Positions 1-8,500 of a stretch of 10,965 nt of DNA are shown piece after piece. The stretch is from Chloroflexota bacterium (GTDB lineage Bacteria; Chloroflexota; Ktedonobacteria; Ktedonobacterales; JACDGC01). The number at the start of each line of letters is the position of its first letter. The first letter of the stretch is position 1. The notes below the pieces were generated by a model. The model saw only the letters and a list, made by a program, of their open reading frames with translations. It did not search any database and had not been told where the DNA came from. The stretch covers positions 1-10,965 of the forward strand of contig JAKAOI010000037.1 of assembly GCA_021812265.1 (NCBI GenBank), in the 5' to 3' direction. A program made the position numbers and the translations under genes.

Positions 1-1
1 G

Positions 2-673
2 CAGACAGAACACGTCTCGACGCGCTATCAAACTGCAACTTTTGAAGATTATAAGATTGCACGCATAGGGGGAAGCTCTTGGCAACGAGGAACACGCTGG
101 CTCCGGGGGTTAAGCAAGCAAGAAATAACTACCATCGAACAAAACTTTCAGGTAGTATTCCCACCTGATTATTCTCTTTTCCTCCAGATATTGCATAGTG
201 TAGATCGTCCACGTGCGGGAGCACGATTTGATAAAGGTACAATGATTCCTCAAATTGTGCCATCATTTTATCATTGGCAGAAAGATGTTGAGAGTATTCA
301 CTCAATGAGCCAATGGATTACTGATGGAATAGTATTTGATATTCAGCACAATGGACTATGGCCCCAAAGTTGGGGAGAAAAACCTGATTCTCTTGAAGAG
401 CAAATACTGCAACTTCACCGACTAATAGAAACAGCACCGAAAGTAATTCCTATATATGGGCACCGTTACCTCCTCATTGAACCATGTCAGGAAGGAAACC
501 CCATTCTCTCTATTTATCAGTCGGATATAATAATATATGGTGTGAATTTACATGACTACTTTCTCAGAGAATTTGGTGGATTAATAGGAATCGAATATCC
601 TCATAACCCTAGCATGACACGAGAGCAGTATATGGAATATCAAAACATCCCCTTTTGGGGTGATTTTTTATAG
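2..673 (+). CDS. SMI1/KNR4 (SUKH) family protein, 5'-partial
   Basis: The frame is open from base 2 to the TAG at 671-673 (at least 223 residues). It has no ATG or GTG near its upstream end, and the only early start-like codon, TTG at 191, falls inside conserved sequence, so the true start lies left of the window. The protein shows SUKH-type features in order: an LSKQEI...IEQNF...FPPDY block (about residues 37-57), GIVFDIQHNGLWPQSWGEKP (about 109-128), PIYGHRYL (about 150-157) and a GNPILSIYQSDIIIYGVNL block leading to an acidic/aromatic C terminus. SUKH proteins are known as immunity proteins against polymorphic or contact-dependent toxins and as regulators, but many actinobacterial and chloroflexotal members are uncharacterised. 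No toxin gene is visible beside it; the only neighbour in view is transposase debris downstream. Family assignment is fairly firm; an immunity role is inference. Confidence 0.8.
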   Translation, partial: QTEHVSTRYQTATFEDYKIARIGGSSWQRGTRWLRGLSKQEITTIEQNFQVVFPPDYSLFLQILHSVDRPRAGARFDKGTMIPQIVPSFYHWQKDVESIHSMSQWITDGIVFDIQHNGLWPQSWGEKPDSLEEQILQLHRLIETAPKVIPIYGHRYLLIEPCQEGNPILSIYQSDIIIYGVNLHDYFLREFGGLIGIEYPHNPSMTREQYMEYQNIPFWGDFL

Positions 674-699
674 GAGGAGATTGGTCATTGCTTACCCCC

Positions 700-987
700 T
701 TAAACAGCATGAATGATCCGTTGTCGCAAAAGTGGATACCCTGCTTTGCCAAACATGATCCGTTTAATCATTTTCACCTTGTTCACAAATCCCTCAAAAG
801 AAGAGAAAAAGGCATAAATTGCTTCCCGTACTGCCTGATCACTGCAATGCAACTCGGTTTTGATTTCCGGCGCCAGTTTCCCTTCACTACTGGCTAAGAG
901 GATTTGACATCGTCGCATCGTAAAGGCTTGGTCGCTCCGCAGTCCCTGTTTGAGGCTCGTTTTTTCTTCGGGCGTCAACGTTCGTAA
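700..987 (-). pseudogene. IS630-type transposase, N-terminal helix-turn-helix remnant
   Basis: Read from about 987 down to 700, the minus strand begins RTLTPEEK, continues through FTMRRCQILLASSEGK, and ends the recognisable part with CSDQAVREAIYAF. This is the winged-helix/HTH DNA-binding start of IS630-family (Tc1/mariner-like) transposases. After AIYAF the similarity stops: the remaining ~35 residues to the stop look unrelated, and the DDE catalytic domain (normally about 200 more residues) is absent. A stop codon (988-990) sits just before RTL. The nearest ATG (998-1000) is in another frame, so no good start remains (only a TTG at 978 without a Shine-Dalgarno). It is best read as a dead fragment left by insertion and deletion. 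The SUKH gene ends only about 25 bases beyond its 3' end, suggesting this is a rearranged, accessory stretch. Confidence 0.65.
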
Positions 988-1084
988 TTAGTGTTCTCAT
1001 GCCTTCTTTCTTCGCATTTTTTATGTCATCTCTCTTGAGATGGCGCTAATTATCTAAAATTCACAAAAGACGCGCATACCCATG

Positions 1085-1114
1085 TATACGCCAAGCAAGA
1101 ATCTTAATTATAAT
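1085..1114 (+). promoter_or_regulatory. Candidate promoter for the slipin gene
   Basis: A perfect TATAAT lies at 1109-1114, inside the palindrome AATTATAATT (1106-1115). The -35 region is poor (TATACG at 1085-1090 with an 18-bp spacer). Transcription would start near 1121 and give a leader of roughly 68 bases to the ATG at 1189. The -10 match is good; the rest is inference. Confidence 0.35.
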
Positions 1115-1188
1115 TGAATATTACCTTGCCCTGTGTTATTATTGAAATGCAAACTGCAATCAATACTACAATACTCAGGAGGCAGGTT

Positions 1189-2025
1189 ATGGTTTTTCAG
1201 CTGGCAGTAATTACTGGTTTATTGATTTTCATTATAGGTTTCTTGTTATTTTCCGGCTTACGTGTCATCAATCAATATGAACGCGCAGTGGTGTTTGTAT
1301 TGGGGCGCTACGCAGGTGTTCGCGGTCCGGGAATTTTTTATATCATCCCGCTCATCAGCAAAATTCGTGTGGTAGATTTGCGGATTTTATCGCTGGAAGT
1401 TCCCGCGCAAGAAGTCATTACCCGTGATAATGTTACCATTAAGGTAAATGCAGTGTTATATTTTCGGGTCGTGGAACCCAATAAATCAATTATTAATATT
1501 TTGGATTACCAAAGGGCAACAGTGCAAATTGCGCAAACAACACTTCGCAATGTTCTGGGACAATCGGAACTGGACGAAATTTTAAGCGAACGTGAAGTTA
1601 TTAACGGCAGATTGCAGCAAATTATTGATGGCCATACCGAACCTTGGGGCGTGAAAGTAACTGCAGTTGAACTAAAAGATCTCGAACTGCCCATCGGTAT
1701 GCAGCGCGCTATGGCCAAACAAGCCGAAGCGGAACGCGAAAAACGCGCAAAAATTATTGCAGCCGAAGGTGAATTTCAGGCGTCGCGGCAACTAGCGGAC
1801 GCGGCGCATGTTATTTCACAGCAGCCGGCGGCCATTCAGCTGCGTTATATGCAAACATTGGTGGAAATTGCTGTTGAGAAAAATTCCACCATCATTTTCC
1901 CTGTTCCCATCGATTTGCTCTCTTCTCTAAAAGATATTGCTCACCAATTACAATCCGACTCATCTTCAACCAACCAACAGTCACCAGCCGCGCCGCAAAA
2001 TCCGCCAGATGCGCCGGCTTCTTAA
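1189..2025 (+). CDS. Slipin: SPFH/stomatin-family membrane scaffold protein
   Basis: This 278-residue protein has one N-terminal hydrophobic segment (about residues 3-24) followed directly by a stomatin-type SPFH/band 7 domain. Recognisable blocks are [44 protein letters not shown], the helix [20 protein letters not shown] and [12 protein letters not shown] Glu/Ala-rich coiled-coil stretch ([20 protein letters not shown]) then leads to the stomatin-like [12 protein letters not shown] and an [14 protein letters not shown] end. The last ~25 residues are a Ser/Gln/Pro/Ala-rich low-complexity tail. The ATG at 1189 is chosen because AGGAGG at 1177-1182 precedes it by six bases; the frame stays open back to a TTG at 1114, but that adds no family sequence. 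Slipins form membrane-associated oligomers thought to organise membrane microdomains. Many bacterial slipins sit beside an NfeD gene, but here none follows, and the next gene is the convergent DoxX protein. Confidence 0.9.
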   Translation: MVFQLAVITGLLIFIIGFLLFSGLRVINQYERAVVFVLGRYAGVRGPGIFYIIPLISKIRVVDLRILSLEVPAQEVITRDNVTIKVNAVLYFRVVEPNKSIINILDYQRATVQIAQTTLRNVLGQSELDEILSEREVINGRLQQIIDGHTEPWGVKVTAVELKDLELPIGMQRAMAKQAEAEREKRAKIIAAEGEFQASRQLADAAHVISQQPAAIQLRYMQTLVEIAVEKNSTIIFPVPIDLLSSLKDIAHQLQSDSSSTNQQSPAAPQNPPDAPAS

Positions 2026-2036
2026 CCGCGCGCATA

Positions 2037-2070
2037 AAAAAAGCAGGGAGGAATTTTCATTCCCCCCTGC
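2037..2070 (-). terminator. Rho-independent terminator of the DoxX gene
   Basis: A 12-bp inverted repeat (arms 2043-2054 and 2059-2070) encloses four bases. In the minus-strand RNA the loop is GAAA and the single mismatch becomes a G-U wobble, so the stem is fully paired. The A-run at 2037-2042 becomes the U-tract. On the plus strand the same position is an A-C mismatch with no U-run after it, so the signal points leftward, about 40 bases after the DoxX stop. It may also weakly stop slipin transcripts. Confidence 0.85.
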
Positions 2071-2110
2071 GCTCATAGATACTACTTCTTATAAAGCTGA
2101 GCAGGTAACA

Positions 2111-2731
2111 TTACGCTGCCGCAGCATGCGCCTCTTTTTTCACCAAAGAACCGGTCCATGGAACGCCAAGCAACGGAAGCAAGAAGCGGTCTCCGCCCCA
2201 GTATCCGGCAGTTCTCCAAGCCAACAGAAGGAAGAGAGCTAAAAAGCCCAGTACTGGATTCGTGCTGACTGCGCCGGCAAGCACATAGTTGAAGTTCATC
2301 ATCAAGCCAAAGAAAGAAGCGATGCCGGTAAGCACACCAAAGATTAAACCTAACCCAACCAATAATTCGCCGAATGTGATTAAATATGCCCACAAACCGG
2401 CATAAGGAACCACAAAATCTTTTAAGAATGAAGCATACCACCCTTGTACGGAAGGAAATGGACCATTTGCTTTGGCGATTGCGCCTTGGGCAAATCCCTT
2501 AATAGATGCGCCGACGTTACTGGTAAAAATCCAGCTTTTTTCGGGCGATTCCAGCGGCAACGCGGCGCCTGTCAATTTGGCAAAGCCAGCGCCTAACCAT
2601 TGATATCCAACATATAAACGCACAATAAGCCATAACCATGCCATTCGTGTATCCGCAAAAAAGAAGCGGGCGATTGGAGCTTCAGGAATTTCAGAAGCTG
2701 CTTTGGGCTGTAATTTAGCGAATATGCTCAT
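2111..2731 (-). CDS. DoxX-family integral membrane protein
   Basis: This 206-residue protein is rich in hydrophobic helices: about residues 30-50, 109-131, 133-154 and 158-173. It contains DoxX/DoxD-like signatures, namely a WLWLIVRLYVGYQWLGAGFAKLTG segment, and LITFGELLVGLGLIFG followed by a helix with NFNYVLAG. The family includes the small subunit of archaeal thiosulfate:quinone oxidoreductase (DoxD) and poorly understood bacterial proteins linked to redox homeostasis. The substrate here cannot be told from sequence. The ATG at 2729-2731 has GAGGAG at 2741-2746, nine bases away. It is a single-gene unit: the DUF4012 gene upstream is closed by its own terminator and a strong terminator follows this gene. 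The slipin gene converges on it from the other side; there is no evidence that they work together. Confidence 0.85.
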   Translation of the reverse strand: MSIFAKLQPKAASEIPEAPIARFFFADTRMAWLWLIVRLYVGYQWLGAGFAKLTGAALPLESPEKSWIFTSNVGASIKGFAQGAIAKANGPFPSVQGWYASFLKDFVVPYAGLWAYLITFGELLVGLGLIFGVLTGIASFFGLMMNFNYVLAGAVSTNPVLGFLALFLLLAWRTAGYWGGDRFLLPLLGVPWTGSLVKKEAHAAAA

Positions 2732-3048
2732 AAATCATTTCTCCTCAAGAAACCTGATTGGTAAATTTGCGTCGCTTCATGTGGCGCTTTCAGTTTTTCT
2801 TGACACTTCAATAATATGATGAAAAACTCAAAAATATATCTCAAAATACCTCTCATCTCTCACGAATACATCAATGTTTTTTTCTGTTATGCTGAGTTGA
2901 ATCATATTTCAGTCACGAAAAACGCTTTTATTTTCTGCTTGTTTTTATGCATCCTTGGGTTTTCGCCGCTGCATCTCCGGTGTTGTTGTTTTGTCAACAA
3001 AAAAAACGCCACCGATCTGATCGGCGGCGTAAAATGAAAGTCGGCAGA
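2732..3048. other. Intergenic region between the DUF4012 and DoxX genes
   Basis: These 317 bases are AT-rich and carry no convincing gene; short plus-strand frames here are Phe/Leu/Cys-rich and match nothing I know. The right end contains the DUF4012 terminator (2999-3029). The left end must hold the DoxX promoter, since that terminator closes the upstream gene. I found no clear -35/-10 pair; a TATTAT on the minus strand near 2810 is the only weak candidate -10. Confidence 0.6.
2999..3029 (-). terminator. Rho-independent terminator of the DUF4012 gene
   Basis: The arms 3007-3016 and 3020-3029 are a GC-rich 10-bp inverted repeat with a three-base loop. The only mismatch (A-C on the plus strand) becomes a U-G wobble in minus-strand RNA. 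An eight-base A-run (2999-3006) becomes the U-tract. It sits about 20 bases after the DUF4012 stop codon, so orientation and placement agree. Confidence 0.9.
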
Positions 3049-5385
3049 TTATTTTACAATATACGTAAAATCTTGCAGCATCGGCGCATTTTTCGCGTAG
3101 ATCTGCTTTGCTTTTTCAATGCCGGCCGGGATAATTGTTAGGGTGTAATCTACAATAGCGCCGCTTTGCCGCTGAATGGTGAAAGTATAAGGCTGCGCTT
3201 TGCCGCCGCTGATTTTATAGGCGTTTGGGGTATACCAATCTAACTCAATATTTGCCGTGCAAAACGCCGGAACAACGACCATCCCGCCAAACATTGCTCT
3301 GCCCGATTCATCACTGGTAAGATTATCAGGCGCGCCGATATCGTCAATATGGGTATTATCCGATCCATTTAACCGTGGAAAAGAACTGCTGCCTTGCCCC
3401 GGATTAAATAAACCCGATTGGCATGTCGGCGCTTCCGTCGGCTGACAAGGATTATTAACAGGCGCATAAGGTATCAGCTGCCCTGTTTTCGGATCTTTTA
3501 CCGGAGGCGGCAATTTGCCTCCCGGACCGGGCGTGGCTAAATAACATAAAGGTGGACTGATTTCTTGATCGAAGCCGGATCCATAGGTTAAATAAGACTG
3601 GGGCGGCGCATACACACGTATATAATCTCTGTATGTTAATAATCCGTATGTTGGTCCGGTTGGCTGGTAATCGATAGTCATCATATAATTATGAAACGCG
3701 CCGCCGCTGTTATCCAGTGTAATGGTTTCGTGTACAGTAATATGAGCATATAAACTGCCTTTTTCCACGCCAATATTTGCCTGCACCATATATGTTGAAT
3801 CTTGCGAAGACCCGCGAATCATTGCCGCCGAAAGCCCGTTTTGCGAAAGCAGCGATTCTACTTGCGGATTTTCAATATATATTTCTAAATCTTTAGAAAT
3901 AAGGTCGGCGCGTAAGCTTTTAATAATCAATATCAATTTAGAAACCGAAGCAGTCCGCGCCTTTTCTTCAAGAGCATTGGCCAATGTTGCCGTAAATCTT
4001 TTGCGCAGTGAGGTCCCCGTAATATTAGACGAGCAGGCGTTTTGCTGACTTGACCCGGCGCCAAGCTGATAATAATGCAGCTCATCTTCTAAATTAGTGT
4101 CGGTAATAGTAACATTGTAGCAGGGAAGGTAAATTGGCCCCAATACCGCAGGATTCAGTAAATGCTCTATCACCAACGGAGAAAACGCTATGGAGCCGCC
4201 GTTTATTTGCTGTCCGCTTTCTTTTTGAAAGGTTCCAATGGCCAATTGCGCGGTTGTGGCAAAATCACCCGATAAATTTGAGTCGCGCAACCCCCAATTA
4301 GCAAAGGGCCACCATGATTTATACGCCGCCGGAACCTGCTGCCCCATTACCGGATTATGCAGATTATAATCCAGATATTCTACAGCAATTAATGATATTG
4401 AGCCGGCGCGTCCGCCATTCATGGAAAGCACCCCCCAATCGCCGGTAAACCCGCCGCCCGGACGTAACTCTGTGCGATCCATCGTTTGAATTAAATAGGT
4501 TCTCGGTGTTCCCACGCCAAGCAACCAACCGGCAAGCGGCACATAAGGATTATATTTTTGAATATCGCTGATAGCCGTAGGGATGAGTTGAATATATTTT
4601 TTTATCGAAGCAAGTTGTTTGGCGTTTATAGGCAATTGATCCAAATTTACAGTGTTCAATTGCGACTGAATAGTTTGCAGAGACGCTAACGTGTCACTTA
4701 ACCCTGCTTGCATATCCGCAAAACTTTTATCAGTTAATAACGGCGGGCCTTGTGTTGCAAAGGGCGATGTTTGAAACGTAGTGGTAAAATCTCTGCCAAC
4801 TGCGACTAATTTATCACATAATTGCGTGGCAGTAATTGCAATATTGGCTAATTGCCCGGTGGCCGTGATTTTTGCAGCATATGGCGTTAAACCGGCTAAC
4901 CCAATAACCCCGCTTTTTTGTGATATTGCCGCATAAATATTCGCAAAATCTGTTTGCGCTGTATCGCAGCTTTTTTGCACCGCATTGAGTGTAGTCGGTG
5001 AAAAAATATCCGCTAATTTGCTGACTGTTCCGCTGCCGGATGATTTGCTTGAGTTTGAGCTATTCACGCCATCTAAAATCGTCTTTATAGATTCAAGCTG
5101 GGCTACACCGTCTGCCCCCCAATTTTTCAGTGACTCATATTGCGACAGCGCGGTAGAGCCAACGGCCAAAAGAGGCGCGACAGCGGCAAATAACAAAATC
5201 CCCGCCATAATCATACGCCAATGTTTTACACGATTAAGCATGCGGCCATATTTTGTTGCGGCAAAACGGCGCGCTAATTTTTCAAAATAAAAAGTATAAA
5301 ATCGGACAGATTTTTGAAACGCTTCTATCTTTTTGTAAGGTTCATGAATATTTCCCTCCGGCGGGGCTTCCTGTTCAACAGACAT
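3049..5385 (-). CDS. DUF4012 domain membrane-anchored protein
   Basis: The 778-residue protein has a basic cytoplasmic N terminus (about 1-57), one transmembrane helix (about 58-78) and a large region presumably outside the membrane. A Ser/Gly/Asn-rich linker lies near 108-121. The DUF4012 signature is at about 285-330: PRTYLIQTMDRTELRPGGGF followed by TGDWGVL, equivalent to the family's YLLLFQNNAELR-x-TGGF block. Further family-like stretches follow (FSPLVIEHLLNPAVLGPI). The C-terminal part is Pro/Gly-rich, contains several Cys residues (FCTANIELDWYTP) and looks beta-rich. The family is common in Actinobacteria and Chloroflexota envelope and polysaccharide loci, but its function is unknown. 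The ATG at 5383-5385 has GGAG (5394-5397) eight bases upstream. The CHAT gene ends 154 bp upstream on the same strand. That gap has only a poor candidate promoter, so read-through from CHAT is possible. Confidence 0.85.
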   Translation of the reverse strand: MSVEQEAPPEGNIHEPYKKIEAFQKSVRFYTFYFEKLARRFAATKYGRMLNRVKHWRMIMAGILLFAAVAPLLAVGSTALSQYESLKNWGADGVAQLESIKTILDGVNSSNSSKSSGSGTVSKLADIFSPTTLNAVQKSCDTAQTDFANIYAAISQKSGVIGLAGLTPYAAKITATGQLANIAITATQLCDKLVAVGRDFTTTFQTSPFATQGPPLLTDKSFADMQAGLSDTLASLQTIQSQLNTVNLDQLPINAKQLASIKKYIQLIPTAISDIQKYNPYVPLAGWLLGVGTPRTYLIQTMDRTELRPGGGFTGDWGVLSMNGGRAGSISLIAVEYLDYNLHNPVMGQQVPAAYKSWWPFANWGLRDSNLSGDFATTAQLAIGTFQKESGQQINGGSIAFSPLVIEHLLNPAVLGPIYLPCYNVTITDTNLEDELHYYQLGAGSSQQNACSSNITGTSLRKRFTATLANALEEKARTASVSKLILIIKSLRADLISKDLEIYIENPQVESLLSQNGLSAAMIRGSSQDSTYMVQANIGVEKGSLYAHITVHETITLDNSGGAFHNYMMTIDYQPTGPTYGLLTYRDYIRVYAPPQSYLTYGSGFDQEISPPLCYLATPGPGGKLPPPVKDPKTGQLIPYAPVNNPCQPTEAPTCQSGLFNPGQGSSSFPRLNGSDNTHIDDIGAPDNLTSDESGRAMFGGMVVVPAFCTANIELDWYTPNAYKISGGKAQPYTFTIQRQSGAIVDYTLTIIPAGIEKAKQIYAKNAPMLQDFTYIVK

Positions 5386-5539
5386 AATAACTGCTCCATA
5401 AAGACAAATGTTTATACCAACATATAAAAAAGACGTATAACGATGCTATTAGGTAGACGATGTGTGACTTTTTTCACCAAAACGCGCCGCTAAGCACTCA
5501 CCATGTCCCCCCAAATGAGGGTGTAATGGTACAGCAGCG

Positions 5540-8500
5540 CTAAATTCCTTGAATGATAAATCCCGACCAATAAATGGGGTGAGCGAATGGCGCAACATTT
5601 GCCGGCGTCATATCCGATAAATTCATATCTGGATCTCGCGATAAGTCATCAGCATAGGTTCGCATAATTTCATCCAACGTAAGATTGCGAAGCCAGCGCT
5701 GAGCGTTGCGCATCGCCTGCGCCGGACGATGGCCGTCATTCAGATAAAATTGCGCAAAGCGGCGCATCAGCAGCAGCGTCGCTAAATCGCTGGCGGGCCA
5801 TAAACTACCAGCTACTGCGGCGGCTCCGCCAATTTGCAAAGTCGCCGCTAAGCTGACGCTTTCATCGATAGAGCTTGCGTTTGAAAGCGCCGATTGGCCG
5901 GCAGATAACACCGTCAGCCGAACGCCGATAAATGGAACATCCCCGCTGAGAACATCTTTGGCCACAATTTTCTCCGAACCGGACAACTGAATAAAGGATT
6001 GCGCCGGCCGTTCAGGAAAAAAGCCGCAGGGACAGGCAAAATGGGCGTATGCGCGTTCTTTTAATGATTTTGCGGCCGCAGATTTACTGATTCTGCGGCG
6101 GATAAGCAGTGTATTTGGCTGGCCGACAGAGGAAACGACCTGAGCTATCGCCTCTGCTTCGTGTTCCGACCACATCAGATTAATATCTGAGGGCTGAGGG
6201 TTGCCAAATATAGCGGCGCCATTTCGCAGATTCATCATGGCGCGAGTTTCGGAACGCAGCAACTGCTGCGCCGAAGAGATATAAGAGATTTCAACAAAGT
6301 CTAAAAATCGCGGATTGGCAATTGTTTTATCGCTCTCTACGCCATCATCATCTAACTGAAGTAAATCCGCTGGCGCCAAAGCGGCGTGCAGTGGCGCGGC
6401 TGCTATTGCTCCCAGTGAGCATAAAGCAGCTTTAGTGGCGCCGCTGGCGCGCAAGTGCGCCACCAGAGGGGTAATAAAAGTTTTCCCCAGCGCGCTAAGA
6501 ATTTTTTCCAGCGCATTTGGCGCGGGCAAAGCGCCCAATTCAGTTTGCATATGCAGTTGCGGGCGCTGAGAAACTTCGGCAATACCTGCAAGTTCCGAAT
6601 CAGTAACATTTTCTGCCCAAAAAACATTCAGCGCCCCAGCGGTTTCTTTGGCAGATATACACAGCGCAAATGAACCGCGCTCTGTAGAAACAATATACAC
6701 CAACGGGCGATCTGCCTTAACCGCTTTGGTGATAACTTGGAACGTGACCGATTGATATAAAAAATCCGAATCTTTATTCTGAATTTGGGCAATTGCCGCC
6801 AGCAGCGCGTCTTGCGCCGATCGCAGCGCGGCGCTGAATTCATCGGATCTTTGCGACGCATACACCATAGTGACTGCGCCAGTATGAAACGGCAGTTCAG
6901 TAGAAACAGGTTTGGTGTTTGCGGCGATATCTTTTTGCAGCGCAGCGTAAGCGTTCCAAAGCTGTGACTGCGCGTTATGAAATTTTATACGCAATTCAGT
7001 CGGGATTTTTTGCAGAGCAGATTCATCACGCTCCAGCGCTTCATTAGTAATGCGAATATGCCCTTTTTCCAGCCTGATGGCGGCGTCGCGCGGACGGTTC
7101 ATTCGCGCCAAGCAATAAGCGTCCAGCGCCACCAACTCCGCGTGGTCGCGCACACGCTGCCCAGGTTTACTGGTTCCAAGCTGCATAGCATATAGCGTAT
7201 CCGATGCTGCCAGCGCGCTGGTTAAAACAGCGTGGGCTTCTTCCCATTTGCCTTGCTCGAACAGCAGCGACCCCAAGTTACGGGCAGTGCGGCGATGTTC
7301 CAAGGGAAAAGCGTCGCGGCGGCGAATGCTCAGCGATTCACGATATGCAGAAACCGCGCGTTTAATGTTATCTTCGCGGCTGCCATATTTTCTTTCGCGC
7401 AAAGCGTTACCCAAATTATTGAGTGTATTGGCCCAATCAACGGGATTTTTATTGAGTGTTTCCAGCGCCAATTCCTGTTCATAATGCTCAATGGCGCGTT
7501 CAATATTTTCAGCGCGAGAACCTTCGATGCGATCCATATACGCCACGCCAAGGTTATGGTGCGCCAACGCCCAGCGGTCTCCGTCTTTTTGGCGTGTCAG
7601 CGCAGTAAGAGCGGTTTCAAATGACGCAATGGACTGCTCCAAGTTTTTGTTGCGGTCACCCGATGTTCGCTGCCCCCATATATTGCCGAGGAAAATATAA
7701 TCATTTGCCCATTCCGCCGGAGAAAGTTTGGCGTCGCGAACCGTCAGCGCCAGCTCATATGCGGCTATGCCGGCGTCTGCCGCATTTTCATTGCCCAACA
7801 GAAATTGCTGATAATATGCCGCTCCCAATGTTTCTTGGGCTGCCGCCCATTCTTTTGCGGAATGCTGACGGGTGCGCACACGCAGCGCGGCAGTAAGCGC
7901 TTCAATAGATTGTTCTATATCTGCTTTACGGTCATCACTTTCGCGATACAGATACGCTTGGCCAAGATAATACTGTGCAGCGCCCCAGTCATAGGGATAT
8001 TCGGCAAACGTAAATATTTGCAATGCGGCAAACAGCGATTCAATAGCGTGCTCCAATAATTGCTGGCCGTCGGGCGCATTTCGCAGCCGCACAGCTGTCA
8101 TGCCAATTTCGCTTTGCAGCGCGGCCCACAGTTCATCAAGCTGATCGCGCGAGGCTAAAACAAGGGCTTCTTCCAAATAGCGCAGTTTCAGCCGTGGCTG
8201 CGCGGCGGCTTCGGGAGATTCGATATCTTGAAGCAATTCATCTAAATCGGGGGTAAACAGCTCTTCCGGTTCATCTTTAAACGCCTGATCTATCCCTTCG
8301 CGTTGAGCAATTTGCAGGGCGCGCTGATAACGTTCCAAATATTTTGCGGCGGATGGCCCAACTTGTTCATATACACGATTAATGTTTGAGCTTAACAGCA
8401 TCATTGCAGTATTAGAAAGCAACTCCGGATGTTTTTTTAACGCTTCGCGGGAATCAGATACTTTTGGCGCGTTAATAAATTCTTCCAGTGCTTGCGCTAC

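Noticed and set aside
688..897. Plus-strand ORF of 69 codons after an AGGAGGAGA sequence
   Set aside because: It lies antisense to the recognisable IS630 transposase fragment, starts with TTG and its peptide matches no family.
1027..1042. Hairpin CATCTC/GAGATG upstream of the slipin gene
   Set aside because: It is only 6 bp, with no U-tract in either useful direction and no gene end beside it; too weak to call a terminator or regulator.
1937..2441. Overlapping ORFs across the slipin 3' end, terminator and DoxX gene
   Set aside because: They are out-of-frame shadows of the slipin and DoxX genes, and the plus-strand one runs through a clear terminator.
2816..3141. Two short plus-strand ORFs between the DoxX and DUF4012 genes
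   Set aside because: They are Phe/Cys/Leu-rich or Arg-rich, lack convincing starts and overlap the DUF4012 terminator or gene end.
5440..5539. Possible terminator after the CHAT gene
   Set aside because: Only short imperfect stems (CCCTC/GGGGG, GTGA/TCAC) are present and no U-tract follows on the minus strand.
6455..8059. Many ORFs of 60-130 codons antisense or out of frame within the CHAT gene
   Set aside because: They arise because the long GC-rich CHAT frame leaves other frames open; the CHAT protein itself has clear domain homology in its frame.
6480..8130. Very frequent CAGCGC hexamer, suggestive of a genome signature or a recombination/methylation motif
   Set aside because: On the coding strand it is GCGCTG, i.e. 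mostly Ala-Leu and overlapping codons in an Ala/Leu-rich TPR protein. Codon preference explains it without a special motif.
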